A stretch of 64,000 bases of DNA from PALSA-270 sp963770245. Its GTDB lineage: Bacteria > Acidobacteriota > Terriglobia > Terriglobales > Acidobacteriaceae. The stretch is taken from NCBI GenBank assembly GCA_963770245.1, contig CAVYOX010000013.1, positions 124,001-188,000 on the forward strand. Direction: 5' to 3'. Each line of letters begins with the position of its first letter. Position 1 is the first letter of the stretch. The translations under genes and the position numbers were made by a program. The notes beneath the pieces were generated by a model. The model saw only the letters and a list, made by a program, of their open reading frames with translations, was not told where the DNA came from and searched no databases. Of the stretch, positions 1-8,558 are shown one piece after another.

Positions 1-2291
1 GCGGCCGCTGCGGAAATGCCAATACGGCTCAGCAGGTTGGAAAACCGTGGATCAGAACGCAGTGAATCAAACCGGGGATCGAGGTTAATCCATACCAGCG
101 CCCTGGCGCGCTGCTGGTAGGCTTTCTCCAGAAATTCGAGGGCCAGATCTTTTTCTCCGATGCCTAAATGGACCAGTGCGAAACTCAAGGAGGACACGTG
201 CTTGCGCGGGGACATCTCTTCCAGCTTCCGAAGCAGTTCGTTCGCTTCCTCGCACCTGGACATCGCCCCCCAACAGTGTCCCAGTTCCCCTAGGATCAGC
301 GGATTCTCGCAGCCAGAGAGCTCGTTCGCTTTTTGAAACGCCTCAACCGCTTTGTCAAACTTACCCTGCTGCTCCAGCGTTCGAGCGAGGCTCCAGTGAG
401 CATGATAAAAGGTCGGGGCCATTTCCAGAATCACGCGGAATCGTTCGACGGCTGCATCGTAGCGGCCTTTTCTGTGGAAACATCCGCCCAGAGCCACTGC
501 CGTGATCAGCGAAAGCGGATCGAGTAATTGCGCGGACTGTATCTCCTGGATTGCTTCATCCAGTCTGCCCAATGGAGTCAGGTAGTCCAAAGCATAGTGG
601 AAGTGCGGCGCTGCGAACCCGGCGCCAAGTTCCAATGCGCGCTTGAATTCGCGCCCGGCTTCGGTCCAGTTCCACTCGTACCCGGCATGGACCAAAGCCA
701 GCGCGCAATGGGCCAGCGCCAGCGTGTCGTCTGTTTCCAGGGCGCGCAGCGCCGCTTGTTTTGCTTTCGGCATCACTTCCGAGGGCGGCACGGTTCCGTA
801 CCACCCCAGCAATAAACAGCAGTCCGCCACGCCGACCCGGGCGAGTGCGTAATCGGGCGAAAGCTGCAGCGCCAGCTCAAAATCGGCGAGAGCTTTCCAC
901 AGCGAGTCGGGAGTCTGCCGGTTAAGAAGATAGCGTCCTTTCAGATAGAGCTCATGGGCTTCAAAATTTTCGGTATAGGCCTTCACCAGAGGTTCCGCAG
1001 GAACAGCCAGCCTTGGGATCAGTTTTGCAACAATGGCGCGGGCTACCTCTTCCTGCACCTCGAAAATATCTTCTAACTTCCGGTCGAATCGTTCTGACCA
1101 GAGCTGGTAGCCATCGGACACGCTGACCAGTTCGGCTGTGATGCGGCACCGGTTTCCCGCCCTTCTCACGCTTCCGTCCACGATGGCCGTCACTCCGAGC
1201 TTTTCGCCCACCTCCCGGCTGTCCTGGTTCTTGCCCTTGAATTGAAACGCGGAACTTCGCGAGACGATTCGCAAACCCTTCAGCTGCGCCAGAGCGTTGA
1301 TCAATTCTTCCGTCAAGCCGTCGCTGAAATAGTCGTTCTCCGCGCCCGCGCTCATATCGGTGAAGGGGAGCACGGCGATCGAGGGCACGGCTTGAGGTGT
1401 CGAGGTTTTCTTGCCGGACTGAAGTTCCTCGATGGCCGTTTTTACATCGGCCATGCGCTGATACCGGTGTACGGCTTCTTTTTGCAGACACCGCGCGACA
1501 ATCGCTTCAAAATTCTGCGGCACTCCCGCGGCCTTCCCTTTCATGGGCGGGCAATTTTCATACAGCATGGCTCCCAGAGTGGCCGCCGGCGTTTCCTTTT
1601 GAAATGGATGCTGCCCGGTGACCATCTGATAAAGCACAAGTCCGAACGAAAAAATATCCGAGCGAGCATCGATTGTTCCCCGGCGTGCCTGTTCCGGAGA
1701 CATGTAGACCACGGTGCCGACAAGCGCGCCGAGTTGGGTATTCACGCTATCGTCCGCCACGGTCGGCAGGTCGTACGAGTGGACTGGGATCTCCCCCGAA
1801 GCAGGTTGGCCCGACACCAGTTTCGCCAGCCCAAAATCGAGAAGTTTAGTCCCGTCTTCCGGTGTAATCATGATGTTATTCGGCTTGATATCGCGATGGA
1901 TCAGTTCCTTGCCGTGCGCCCGGTCCAGCGCGTCCGAAATCTGGATGGCGTATTTCAAGACGAGGTCGAGAAGCAGGGGGCCTTTGGCAATTCGCTGCGC
2001 CAGAGTTTCGCCCTCCACGAATTCCATTACCAAATAATCGATATCCCGTTCGTGGCCAATATCGTAGAGCGCGCAGATGTGGGGATGATTCAAGCTGGCC
2101 AGGGCGCGGGCTTCACGATCGAAACGCGCGCGCGTATCCGGCCGGTCTGCAAGACTTACCCGAAGAATCTTGATGGCCACGGCCCGATCCAGGCGGGGAT
2201 CCCAAGCTTTGTAGACTTCGCCCATTCCCCCAACGCCAATGGAGGAGACGACTTCATACGTGCCGAGCTTTGTGCCTGCTGAAAGAAGCAT
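1..2291 (-). CDS. Ser/Thr protein kinase with TolB-N-like region and TPRs (C-terminus cut by window edge)
   Basis: Read on the minus strand, a single open frame runs from an ATG at 2291 to the left edge with no stop, about 763 codons. The N-terminal 275 residues are a Hanks-type kinase: glycine loop GVGGMGEVYKA, catalytic loop HRDIKPNN, DFGLAKL and a MSPEQARR activation segment. Next comes a TolB N-terminal-like stretch (SIAVLPFTDMSAGAENDYFS) and then tetratricopeptide-like repeats rich in W/Y/A. This kinase-TolB-TPR order is typical of large acidobacterial sensor kinases. It is expected to phosphorylate Ser/Thr on unknown partners. The end is probably only a few residues beyond the window, because the last repeats resemble the family terminus. 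Confidence 0.93.
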   Translation of the reverse strand, partial: MLLSAGTKLGTYEVVSSIGVGGMGEVYKAWDPRLDRAVAIKILRVSLADRPDTRARFDREARALASLNHPHICALYDIGHERDIDYLVMEFVEGETLAQRIAKGPLLLDLVLKYAIQISDALDRAHGKELIHRDIKPNNIMITPEDGTKLLDFGLAKLVSGQPASGEIPVHSYDLPTVADDSVNTQLGALVGTVVYMSPEQARRGTIDARSDIFSFGLVLYQMVTGQHPFQKETPAATLGAMLYENCPPMKGKAAGVPQNFEAIVARCLQKEAVHRYQRMADVKTAIEELQSGKKTSTPQAVPSIAVLPFTDMSAGAENDYFSDGLTEELINALAQLKGLRIVSRSSAFQFKGKNQDSREVGEKLGVTAIVDGSVRRAGNRCRITAELVSVSDGYQLWSERFDRKLEDIFEVQEEVARAIVAKLIPRLAVPAEPLVKAYTENFEAHELYLKGRYLLNRQTPDSLWKALADFELALQLSPDYALARVGVADCCLLLGWYGTVPPSEVMPKAKQAALRALETDDTLALAHCALALVHAGYEWNWTEAGREFKRALELGAGFAAPHFHYALDYLTPLGRLDEAIQEIQSAQLLDPLSLITAVALGGCFHRKGRYDAAVERFRVILEMAPTFYHAHWSLARTLEQQGKFDKAVEAFQKANELSGCENPLILGELGHCWGAMSRCEEANELLRKLEEMSPRKHVSSLSFALVHLGIGEKDLALEFLEKAYQQRARALVWINLDPRFDSLRSDPRFSNLLSRIGISAAA

Positions 2292-2496
2292 AGGGGTTAG
2301 TCTGCTGAGTTTACTCGATCAAAGCCCCCAAAAGTAACGAAATACGGGCTGAGTCCCGTATGACGGGCTAACCAGAATGTATGGTCCGCCGCTTTGTCGC
2401 AAGCGAAAAATGAGGGTGACAAGTTGGTCTGCGCAAATGTATTCGGCCTTTGTTGGAGATCAGCTCTCCTGGCCATGATGAGTTGCGCGCGTGTCT

Positions 2497-2510
2497 GTCC
2501 TTATAAGGAC
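2497..2510. repeat. 14-bp perfect palindrome in the 2292-2751 gap
   Basis: GTCCTTATAAGGAC is a perfect palindrome near the middle of a 460-bp stretch between the kinase start and the end of the Lrp-type gene. It could be an operator upstream of the kinase, but no clear -35/-10 pair is visible beside it. I see no convincing gene in 2292-2751; the short frames there have no recognisable protein features. Confidence 0.35.
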
Positions 2511-2751
2511 TTTCTATGCCGGATGACGGTCGCTTCCCTCATCTGGCGACTCACTCGCCTGACTGGCCTGCGGATGGCACCATCTTCCGGTGCCGCACAC
2601 CTCGTCACCGCTCACCAATTTTCGTAGTTCTGCCACAGGCTGCTAGACCCGAGTCGCAGGATGGAGTCTCTCGCTTCTGAACAAAGAGAGGCTACAAAGC
2701 TTCTTTACGTTTTTCATTGAAAGCCTCGGAGTGCCTAGCTGTCTGCGCCAA

Positions 2752-3276
2752 TTAGTTTCCAGCGGAACGGGAGCGCGTTCTCATGAGTGGCGCACGGGCT
2801 GGTCGGTGGTGCACCGTTTTCTGTCTGAGTGGCGTTGACAGAATTACTGATGTGGTGAGGTCCCCGAACGGCGCTATTCGATCTAGTAACTTTTGCAATT
2901 CCTTGATATCTGAAACGGCAACTCTCAAGACAAAACAGTCTCCGCCGGTCGCACGGTGACATTCGAGCACTTCAGGGAACGCGCACAGGGCAAGTGTTGC
3001 TTTGTCGAGCCCGTGGCCGGGAGCCTTGATTCTAACAATGGCTTGGACCCCCAATCCTATACGATCTAGCCCAATTTCGGCGCGATAGGCGCGGATGATT
3101 TTTCGCTCTTCGAGACGTCGAACGCGCTCCGTAGTGGCGGGTGGGGATAGCCCGATCTTGCGGCCTAGGGCGGCCATTGATAGGCGTGCGTCTTCCTGAA
3201 GTGCAACGATGATCTTCCAGTCAAGTTCATCGAGTGGACTTTCATTTTCGAATCCAATGTCCATGTTTACTTTCAC
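2752..3276 (-). CDS. Lrp/AsnC family transcriptional regulator
   Basis: A 174-residue protein. The N-terminal AsnC-type helix-turn-helix (about residues 14-62: LDELDWKIIVALQEDARLS, then IGLSPPATTERVRRLE) is followed by an alpha/beta RAM ligand-binding domain (about 75-145, with GDCFVLRVAVSDIKELQ). This matches feast/famine regulators that sense amino acids. The C-terminal 25 residues are basic and unusual. ATG at 3276 or 3264 are both possible starts. It is divergent from the DinB-type gene at 3403 across a 126-bp AT-richer gap, so it may regulate that neighbour. The ligand is not predictable. Confidence 0.93.
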   Translation of the reverse strand: MKVNMDIGFENESPLDELDWKIIVALQEDARLSMAALGRKIGLSPPATTERVRRLEERKIIRAYRAEIGLDRIGLGVQAIVRIKAPGHGLDKATLALCAFPEVLECHRATGGDCFVLRVAVSDIKELQKLLDRIAPFGDLTTSVILSTPLRQKTVHHRPARAPLMRTRSRSAGN

Positions 3277-3402
3277 TTTCGATACATTCAGTCGTATTCT
3301 GCCTTCACTACGCTATTTACGGGACCGAAATATATTTCTATTCTACGTCACACAGCAAGGACCTCGGTTCGTCTCTGCTCTTGACGGGCGATATTTGCGG
3401 GG

Positions 3403-3918
3403 GTGGCGATGCCCGAAACAGCTGAACAATATAGGAAGAGGCTTGCGGGATACGTGGAGGGTAAAGATTTCCTCGGGATTCAACGGGACACGCCGGCCAG
3501 ACTCGCCCGCCTGGTCGACGGCGTTTCCGTTCAACACCTCGGATACCGTCCGGCTCCCGACAAGTGGTCGATCGTCGAGATTCTTGCTCACTTGGCAGAA
3601 GACGAACTTGCGACTAGTTGGCGCTACCGGCAGATGATCGAACACGACGGTGAGACTCTCCACGGGTTTGATCAGGGACTCTGGGCGCGGTTAGGGAACT
3701 ATGCAACGTGGAACGTGGGGGAAGCACTGGAACTATTTCGGCTGTTGCGCGAGGCGAACCTGCGAATGCTAGGCACCCTGTTACCTGAGCAGTGGGAGCG
3801 GTCAGGTAACCATGTCGAGCGTGGAAGGTTGACCGTGCGAGAACTTGTCCGCCACATGGCAGCACACGATATCAACCACATCAATCAGATTGAGGCATTG
3901 CTCGCGGTTCAGGAGTAG
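3403..3918 (+). CDS. DinB-like superfamily protein
   Basis: A 171-residue four-helix-bundle protein of the DinB/YfiT type. Visible hallmarks are the early DKWSIVEILAHLAEDE segment and the late RHMAAHDINHINQIEAL segment, which together supply the His triad that binds a divalent metal in this fold. Members include thiol-dependent S-transferases (bacillithiol or mycothiol linked) and proteins of unknown role. Start is GTG 3403 or ATG 3409. It is followed after 6 bp by a second DinB-type gene, so the two are probably co-transcribed. Confidence 0.9.
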   Translation: MAMPETAEQYRKRLAGYVEGKDFLGIQRDTPARLARLVDGVSVQHLGYRPAPDKWSIVEILAHLAEDELATSWRYRQMIEHDGETLHGFDQGLWARLGNYATWNVGEALELFRLLREANLRMLGTLLPEQWERSGNHVERGRLTVRELVRHMAAHDINHINQIEALLAVQE

Positions 3919-3924
3919 CCATCG

Positions 3925-4455
3925 ATGACAAACACCAAGGACATCCTTCTGAATCCGAAGGAAGTAACGCAGCTTCTGCAAAATACAGCGCTGGTATTGC
4001 GGCAACGTGTCACTGCGCTGCCTGATCGTGCCATTGCTCGGCACCCAGGCCCTGGAAAATGGTGCGTAAAGGAAGTGATCGGGCACCTGACCGAAGAGGA
4101 CGCGCGAGATTTTGTGGGTCGCATCCAAACAGTGCTCGATGAGATGGAGCCTTCGCTCAGAATCAACGATCAGGAGGAAGTGGCTCGGGTACGCCGCGAC
4201 TGCGACAAGGATCTCCACGATCTATTGGATGAGTTCGACACAGTACGGTCCAGCAGCATAGCCTTTGTGATGAAGCTCGGAGTAACAGACCTGGACCGCG
4301 GTGGCATGCACCCGAAGATCGGGCACATTCGCATTCGCGAGCTGCTGCATGAGTGGATTTACCACGACCTGAACCACCTCAGGCAAATTGACGCAAACGT
4401 TCAGCGCTTTCTCTGGGATCATCTGGGTAAGATGCAACGGTTTTACCCATCCTGA
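3925..4455 (+). CDS. DinB-like superfamily protein (second copy)
   Basis: A 176-residue paralogue-like partner of the gene just upstream. It has the N-terminal PGKWCVKEVIGHLTEED helix and the C-terminal HEWIYHDLNHLRQID helix carrying metal-binding His residues. The two tandem proteins are only distantly similar, suggesting an old duplication or a heterodimer. The substrate is unknown. Confidence 0.9.
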   Translation: MTNTKDILLNPKEVTQLLQNTALVLRQRVTALPDRAIARHPGPGKWCVKEVIGHLTEEDARDFVGRIQTVLDEMEPSLRINDQEEVARVRRDCDKDLHDLLDEFDTVRSSSIAFVMKLGVTDLDRGGMHPKIGHIRIRELLHEWIYHDLNHLRQIDANVQRFLWDHLGKMQRFYPS

Positions 4456-4579
4456 GGCAGCCAGCATTCGGTCGAGAAAACTTTTCGGAGCGTCGGCGAT
4501 TGTCGCTGCCGCTAAGACGCTGAGACGTCAGGTCGTAGCCTCCACCCGCGGAAGCAATGCATCGAGATTTCACGCTCTT

Positions 4580-4618
4580 GGGCGTAATCCACCCCTCTAG
4601 CTCCTCGCGGTTACGCCC
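4580..4618. repeat. 8-bp inverted repeat in the 4456-4900 gap
   Basis: GGGCGTAA and TTACGCCC flank a 23-nt loop. They lie 125 bp after the second DinB-type gene and could form a weak hairpin, but there is no U-tract, so terminator function is doubtful. The rest of the 445-bp gap 4456-4900 shows no recognisable gene or element. Confidence 0.3.
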
Positions 4619-4900
4619 CTATCACGGGCGAACCGGCAGTAATCGGCGCATGCGGTTCGGCGTGCGACTCACCGGCTGTTGAACAGCGCCCGCATCGGAA
4701 GCTGGCTCCGGAAATTGTCCCGAAGTCGGCTTCAGGGAGATCACCCATTGATCTCCGCGAAGCCGTTTCCGGACTGCAACCCCGCGAATTAGGCGAAACC
4801 GACTTGCCCAGAGGGAATGATTTCAATTGGCCTAGCCGGGAGCAAGTTCCACCCTCATACGGTGGATCTATGCTGGTACCCTTGTAGTTCAATTAATAAC

Positions 4901-5434
4901 TCACCTTGACAAGCTGGCGCAGATCATCTGGCATGCGTCCGACAGCCTGGACATGTCTGCTTCGCGACAATCCGTGTATTGCACTGTCCTAAAAAGATAA
5001 AGAATCCGGGCGGAGCGGAAGTAAAGCGGAAACAAGATCGGCTCTCCAGTATCGGTTTGTCTTACGTACGCAGCAGAGAACTCGTCTTTGCAGTAGTTGC
5101 TGGCCCAATACTTCGGAGTGCAGACCGCGGCGACACGGTGAGCGGAGTCAAGCGAATCGGCGATTTGCGTCAGCCAGCTCCCGCCTGGGGCAAGGGTTGT
5201 CTTGTCGTAGAAGACACGAATACTAGGATTCAAGTGCCGCAGCGACTGCAAAATATGCTGCGCTGGCTCTGAATCCTCGTGAGAATAGCTTAGGAAGATG
5301 TCGCACCCGCTCGCAGCAGGCTCTCCCGACGGGGCGGCGTGGCAGCGAAGAGAATTATGTTCCTGCTTTCTCTCGAAGGCATCAGTGCGCTTAAGATCGG
5401 TCCGCTTTCTGTTCGCAGCGACCACCAAAAGCAT
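4901..5434 (-). CDS. Stand-alone TIR-domain protein
   Basis: A 177-residue protein. After about 42 poorly conserved residues comes a TIR domain (about 43-177): DIFLSYSHEDSE (first strand), the BB-loop region VFYDKTTLAPGGSW, and VCTPKYWASNYCKDEF, which holds the conserved glutamate (E118) used by NAD-cleaving TIR enzymes. There is no attached sensor or effector domain. Bacterial TIR proteins often act as NADases in phage defence or virulence, but no defence partner lies beside it. It is divergent from a PerR-like regulator only 43 bp away with dyad sites in between, so redox-linked control is plausible but inferred. Confidence 0.85.
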   Translation of the reverse strand: MLLVVAANRKRTDLKRTDAFERKQEHNSLRCHAAPSGEPAASGCDIFLSYSHEDSEPAQHILQSLRHLNPSIRVFYDKTTLAPGGSWLTQIADSLDSAHRVAAVCTPKYWASNYCKDEFSAAYVRQTDTGEPILFPLYFRSARILYLFRTVQYTDCREADMSRLSDACQMICASLSR

Positions 5435-5439
5435 GGGTC

Positions 5440-5470
5440 TTTACAAAATCTAACATTAGACATAATCTAA
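5440..5470. promoter_or_regulatory. Shared promoter/operator between TIR gene and perR-like gene
   Basis: The 43-bp gap contains three half-sites: TCTAA (5449-5453), TTAGA (5456-5460) and TCTAA (5466-5470). They form a TCTAA-N2-TTAGA dyad and a TTAGA-N5-TCTAA dyad that share the middle arm. Rightwards, TTTACA (5440) and TAATCT (5463) are 17 bp apart, which would put transcription start only a few bases before the perR ATG. AT-rich overlapping dyads like these are typical for Fur-family autoregulation. The assignment to PerR is inference. Confidence 0.55.
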
Positions 5471-5477
5471 ATAACTG

Positions 5478-5903
5478 ATGGACACGGAGGCGATTAAGCG
5501 GTCCTTCGACGGCAGCGGGTTGCGGTGTACTCCTCAGCGCTACGCCGTGATGTCATTCCTGATGCAACACAACAGGCATCCCACGGCTGCGGAAATCTCC
5601 GAAGCTGTGAATCGCGTGGACCCGCACTCTTCAAGGGCCACGATTTATAACAATCTGCGGGACTTGGTGGAGGCGGGTTTGGTGCGTGAAGTGGCTGTCG
5701 AGGGCCGTGCCGCGCGATTCGATGCGAGAGGCATGCGGCATCACCACTTCATCTGCGAACGCTGCGGCAAGGTTGAGGACATTGAGTGGTACGAGGTGCC
5801 CAGGCCAGCCTCGCGCTCTCTCGGTAAGCGGATTCTTCGCGAATGCGAACTCATTTTCCGGGGGCTCTGCACGAAGTGCGCTCCGCGGCACGCTTCCCGT
5901 TAG
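5478..5903 (+). CDS. perR: PerR-like Fur family peroxide-responsive repressor
   Basis: A 141-residue Fur-family protein with an N-terminal winged helix (LRCTPQRYAVMSFL, then HPTAAEISEAVN and SRATIYNNLRDLVEAGLV) and a C-terminal dimerisation domain. Metal ligands fit PerR: HPTAAE, Asp in RFDARG, the HHHF cluster and Asp in KVEDIEW. Two CxxC pairs (CERC and CTKC) form the structural zinc site. Asp in place of Glu in the regulatory site is the PerR hallmark. It lies directly upstream of katG, a classic PerR target that detoxifies peroxide. No Shine-Dalgarno precedes the ATG, and the mRNA may be nearly leaderless. Confidence 0.88.
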   Translation: MDTEAIKRSFDGSGLRCTPQRYAVMSFLMQHNRHPTAAEISEAVNRVDPHSSRATIYNNLRDLVEAGLVREVAVEGRAARFDARGMRHHHFICERCGKVEDIEWYEVPRPASRSLGKRILRECELIFRGLCTKCAPRHASR

Positions 5904-5999
5904 GTCTGGAGATGTGTGGGTACATGTGAACGGCCGATCAAGAAAACCCGGCACCTAATTGTGCGAACCGCAATCTGATGGGTTTGTAGATCATTATGG

Positions 6000-6017
6000 T
6001 TTTGAACTAATTCAAAA
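6000..6017 (+). promoter_or_regulatory. 18-bp perfect dyad overlapping katG ribosome-binding region
   Basis: TTTTGAACTAATTCAAAA is two 7-bp arms around CTAA. It ends inside AAAAGGA, the Shine-Dalgarno of katG at 6014-6020. It may be an operator or an RNA hairpin that limits ribosome access. A similar TTGAA-N5-TTCAA dyad occurs downstream of katG at 8421-8435. Confidence 0.45.
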
Positions 6018-6027
6018 GGAAACACAT

Positions 6028-8295
6028 ATGGAAAATCCAAAACATATGGAAAACACGCTTGCCTCTTCATCGGGGACTGTTTCCCCCGAAGATCAGGGCA
6101 AAAACAAGTCGACCGAATCCAAGTGCCCGTTCAACCACGGAGCCTCCGCTCCCACGAACCGCCACTGGTGGCCGAATCAGGTGAGCCTGAAGATCCTGCA
6201 CCAGCACTCAGACCTGTCTGATCCGATGGGTAAGGAGTTCGACTACGCCAAGGAATTCAAGAGCCTCGATCTGAATGCCGTGATCAAAGACCTTCATGTC
6301 CTGATGACGGATTCGCAGGATTGGTGGCCGGCCGACTTCGGGCACTACGGAGGGCTGTTCATCCGCATGGCGTGGCACAGTGCAGGCACGTACCGCATCG
6401 GCGATGGCCGCGGCGGCGCCGGAGCTGGGCAGCAGCGCTTCGCCCCGCTCAATAGCTGGCCGGACAACGTGAACCTCGACAAGGCGCGCCGGCTGCTGTG
6501 GCCGATCAAGCAGAAATACGGCCGAAAGATCTCGTGGGCCGACCTCATGATTCTCACAGGGAACGTCGCGTTGGAGTCGATGGGATTCAAGACCTTCGGT
6601 TTCGGCGGTGGGCGCGAAGACACCTGGGAGCCCGAAGAGGACATTTATTGGGGACCTGAAGGTACGTGGCTGGCAGACGAGCGCTACAGTGGCGACCGTG
6701 ATCTTAGCAATCCTCTCGCGGCCGTACAAATGGGCCTGATCTATGTGAATCCGGAAGGGCCCAATGGCAAGCCCGATCCCGTTGCGGCGGGCAGGGACAT
6801 TCGCGAAACATTTCGTCGGATGGCCATGAACGACGAAGAAACGGTCGCACTGATTGCCGGCGGGCATGCCTTCGGCAAAACCCACGGCGCTGCCATTCCT
6901 GCTGACTACGTGGGCCCCGAACCAGAAGGTGCCGAAATCCAGGACCAAGGCCTCGGGTGGAAGAATAAATTTGGTAAAGGTTTTGGTGCTGACACCATCG
7001 GCAGCGGCCTGGAAGTCATTTGGACCCAGACGCCCACCAAGTGGAGCAACAACTTCTTCACCAACCTGTTCAGCTTCGACTGGGAACTGACGAAGAGCCC
7101 GGCCGGTGCGCATCAGTGGACGCCGAAAAATGGCGCAGGCAACGGTACGGTGCCGGATGCGCACGATCCTTCAAAGCGCCACGCGCCATCCATGCTGACC
7201 ACCGACCTCGCCTTGCGGTTTGACCCTGCCTACGAAAAGATTTCCCGGCGCTTCTACGAGCATCCGGACCAGTTCGCAGACGCGTTTGCGCGGGCGTGGT
7301 TCAAGCTCACGCACCGCGACATGGGCCCGATCGTGCGTTATCTCGGGCCGCTCGTTCCGAAGGAGCCGCTGCCCTGGCAAGACCCGATCCCGGCTGTGAA
7401 TCATCCACTGATCGGGGAGCAGGACATTGCTGCTCTGAAGGCGAAAATCCTCGCGTCTGGCCTGTCCGTTTCCCAGTTGGTCTCGACTGCCTGGGCGTCG
7501 GCGTCGACGTTCCGCGGCTCTGACAAGCGCGGTGGGGCGAACGGCGCGCGCATTCGACTCGCGCCGCAGAAGGACTGGGAAGTCAACCAGCCGGCTGAAC
7601 TGGCGAAGGTGCTACAGAAGCTCGAAACGATCCAGAAGGAGTTCAACGCTTCACAGTCTGGGGGGAAAAAAGTCTCGCTGGCCGACCTGATCGTTCTCGG
7701 CGGCGATGCGGCGATCGAGAAAGCCGCGAAGAACGCCGGGCACGACGTGAAAATCCCATTCACGCCGGGTCGGATGGACGCGTCGCAAGAGCACACTGAC
7801 GTCGAATCCTTCGAGCCGCTCGAACCGGCCGCGGATGGGTTCCGCAACTATCTCCGCGGCAAGCAGCGCCTATCGGCTGAGGAGCTATTGGTGGATCGGG
7901 CGCAATTGCTCAAGCTGACGGCGCCTGAGATGACGGTTCTCGTCGGTGGCCTGCGCGTCCTGGGCGCAAATGCCGGGAAGTCCACGCATGGCGTCTTCAC
8001 CAAGCGGCCAGAGACGCTGACCAACGACTTCTTCGTCAACCTGCTCGACATGAACACGCGATGGCAGCCGTCCAATCACTCCAATGGCTCTGGGGAGGTG
8101 TACGAGGGACGCGACCGGAAGACGAATGAGGTCAAGTGGACCGGCACCCGTGTTGACCTGATCTTCGGTTCGCACTCGCAACTGCGCGCCCTCGCGGAAG
8201 TCTATGCGTGCACGGACTCCAAGGAGAAGTTTGTGAAAGACTTCGTGGCGGCGTGGAGCAAGGTGATGGATCATGATCGCTTCGAGGTAGCGTGA
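6028..8295 (+). CDS. katG: Catalase-peroxidase KatG
   Basis: A bifunctional haem enzyme that dismutates hydrogen peroxide and oxidises organic donors. The 755-residue length is normal for the family. The distal site is R113, W116 and H117 in RMAWHSAGTYR. The Trp-Tyr-Met adduct is completed by Y239 (GLIYVNPEG) and M265 (RRMAMNDE). The proximal haem ligand is H280 in ALIAGGHAFG. A second, degenerate peroxidase domain follows, as usual. ATG 6028 is chosen because AAAAGGA lies 7 nt before it; an upstream in-frame extension to 5959 lacks family similarity. It sits downstream of the PerR-like gene and is presumably induced by peroxide. No catalase-associated transporter is adjacent. Confidence 0.98.
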   Translation: MENPKHMENTLASSSGTVSPEDQGKNKSTESKCPFNHGASAPTNRHWWPNQVSLKILHQHSDLSDPMGKEFDYAKEFKSLDLNAVIKDLHVLMTDSQDWWPADFGHYGGLFIRMAWHSAGTYRIGDGRGGAGAGQQRFAPLNSWPDNVNLDKARRLLWPIKQKYGRKISWADLMILTGNVALESMGFKTFGFGGGREDTWEPEEDIYWGPEGTWLADERYSGDRDLSNPLAAVQMGLIYVNPEGPNGKPDPVAAGRDIRETFRRMAMNDEETVALIAGGHAFGKTHGAAIPADYVGPEPEGAEIQDQGLGWKNKFGKGFGADTIGSGLEVIWTQTPTKWSNNFFTNLFSFDWELTKSPAGAHQWTPKNGAGNGTVPDAHDPSKRHAPSMLTTDLALRFDPAYEKISRRFYEHPDQFADAFARAWFKLTHRDMGPIVRYLGPLVPKEPLPWQDPIPAVNHPLIGEQDIAALKAKILASGLSVSQLVSTAWASASTFRGSDKRGGANGARIRLAPQKDWEVNQPAELAKVLQKLETIQKEFNASQSGGKKVSLADLIVLGGDAAIEKAAKNAGHDVKIPFTPGRMDASQEHTDVESFEPLEPAADGFRNYLRGKQRLSAEELLVDRAQLLKLTAPEMTVLVGGLRVLGANAGKSTHGVFTKRPETLTNDFFVNLLDMNTRWQPSNHSNGSGEVYEGRDRKTNEVKWTGTRVDLIFGSHSQLRALAEVYACTDSKEKFVKDFVAAWSKVMDHDRFEVA

Positions 8296-8390
8296 GCTCG
8301 GCAATAGGAGCGCCCCGTCTTGCGTGATGTTCGAAGCCTGGGCCTGGCTCGAGAGCTGGTCCACGTTTTTGTCTTCCCTTTGGGCAAAGG

Positions 8391-8406
8391 TGTTCCGCGT
8401 GGAACA
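8391..8406. repeat. Inverted repeat in the katG downstream gap
   Basis: TGTTCC-GCGT-GGAACA is a perfect 6-bp dyad about 100 bp after the katG stop. It lacks a following T-run, so it is not a clear intrinsic terminator. The rest of 8296-8558 contains a TTGAA-N5-TTCAA dyad at 8421-8435 and no convincing gene. Confidence 0.35.
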
Positions 8407-8558
8407 TAGTGTGATGACGGTTGAAGCAAATTCAAGCCAATTCCATTGACAGAGTAAGCCCTTCGGATAATGGTCCTCCGAGTTGGCGGTCGGTTTGTGG
8501 GTTGGATTTCCCCTTCGGCGCACAGTCCGCGCTTTGGCGGTCTGTGCCATGCTTCCTC

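Noticed and set aside
4611..4892. 93-codon frame in the gap before the TIR gene
   Set aside because: No recognised family, no ribosome site, and biased composition; not supported as a gene.
6208..7164. 318-codon open frame antisense to katG
   Set aside because: It lies wholly opposite the conserved KatG coding region; its composition is what GC-rich codon use produces on the other strand and it shows no family motif.
4901..8295. TIR-perR-katG as a phage defence island
   Set aside because: No second defence component (Thoeris ThsA, CBASS, Argonaute) is present; the peroxide-stress context explains the neighbours better.
8391..8406. TGTTCC-GCGT-GGAACA as katG terminator
   Set aside because: No T-run on either side and only six base pairs, so termination is not supported.
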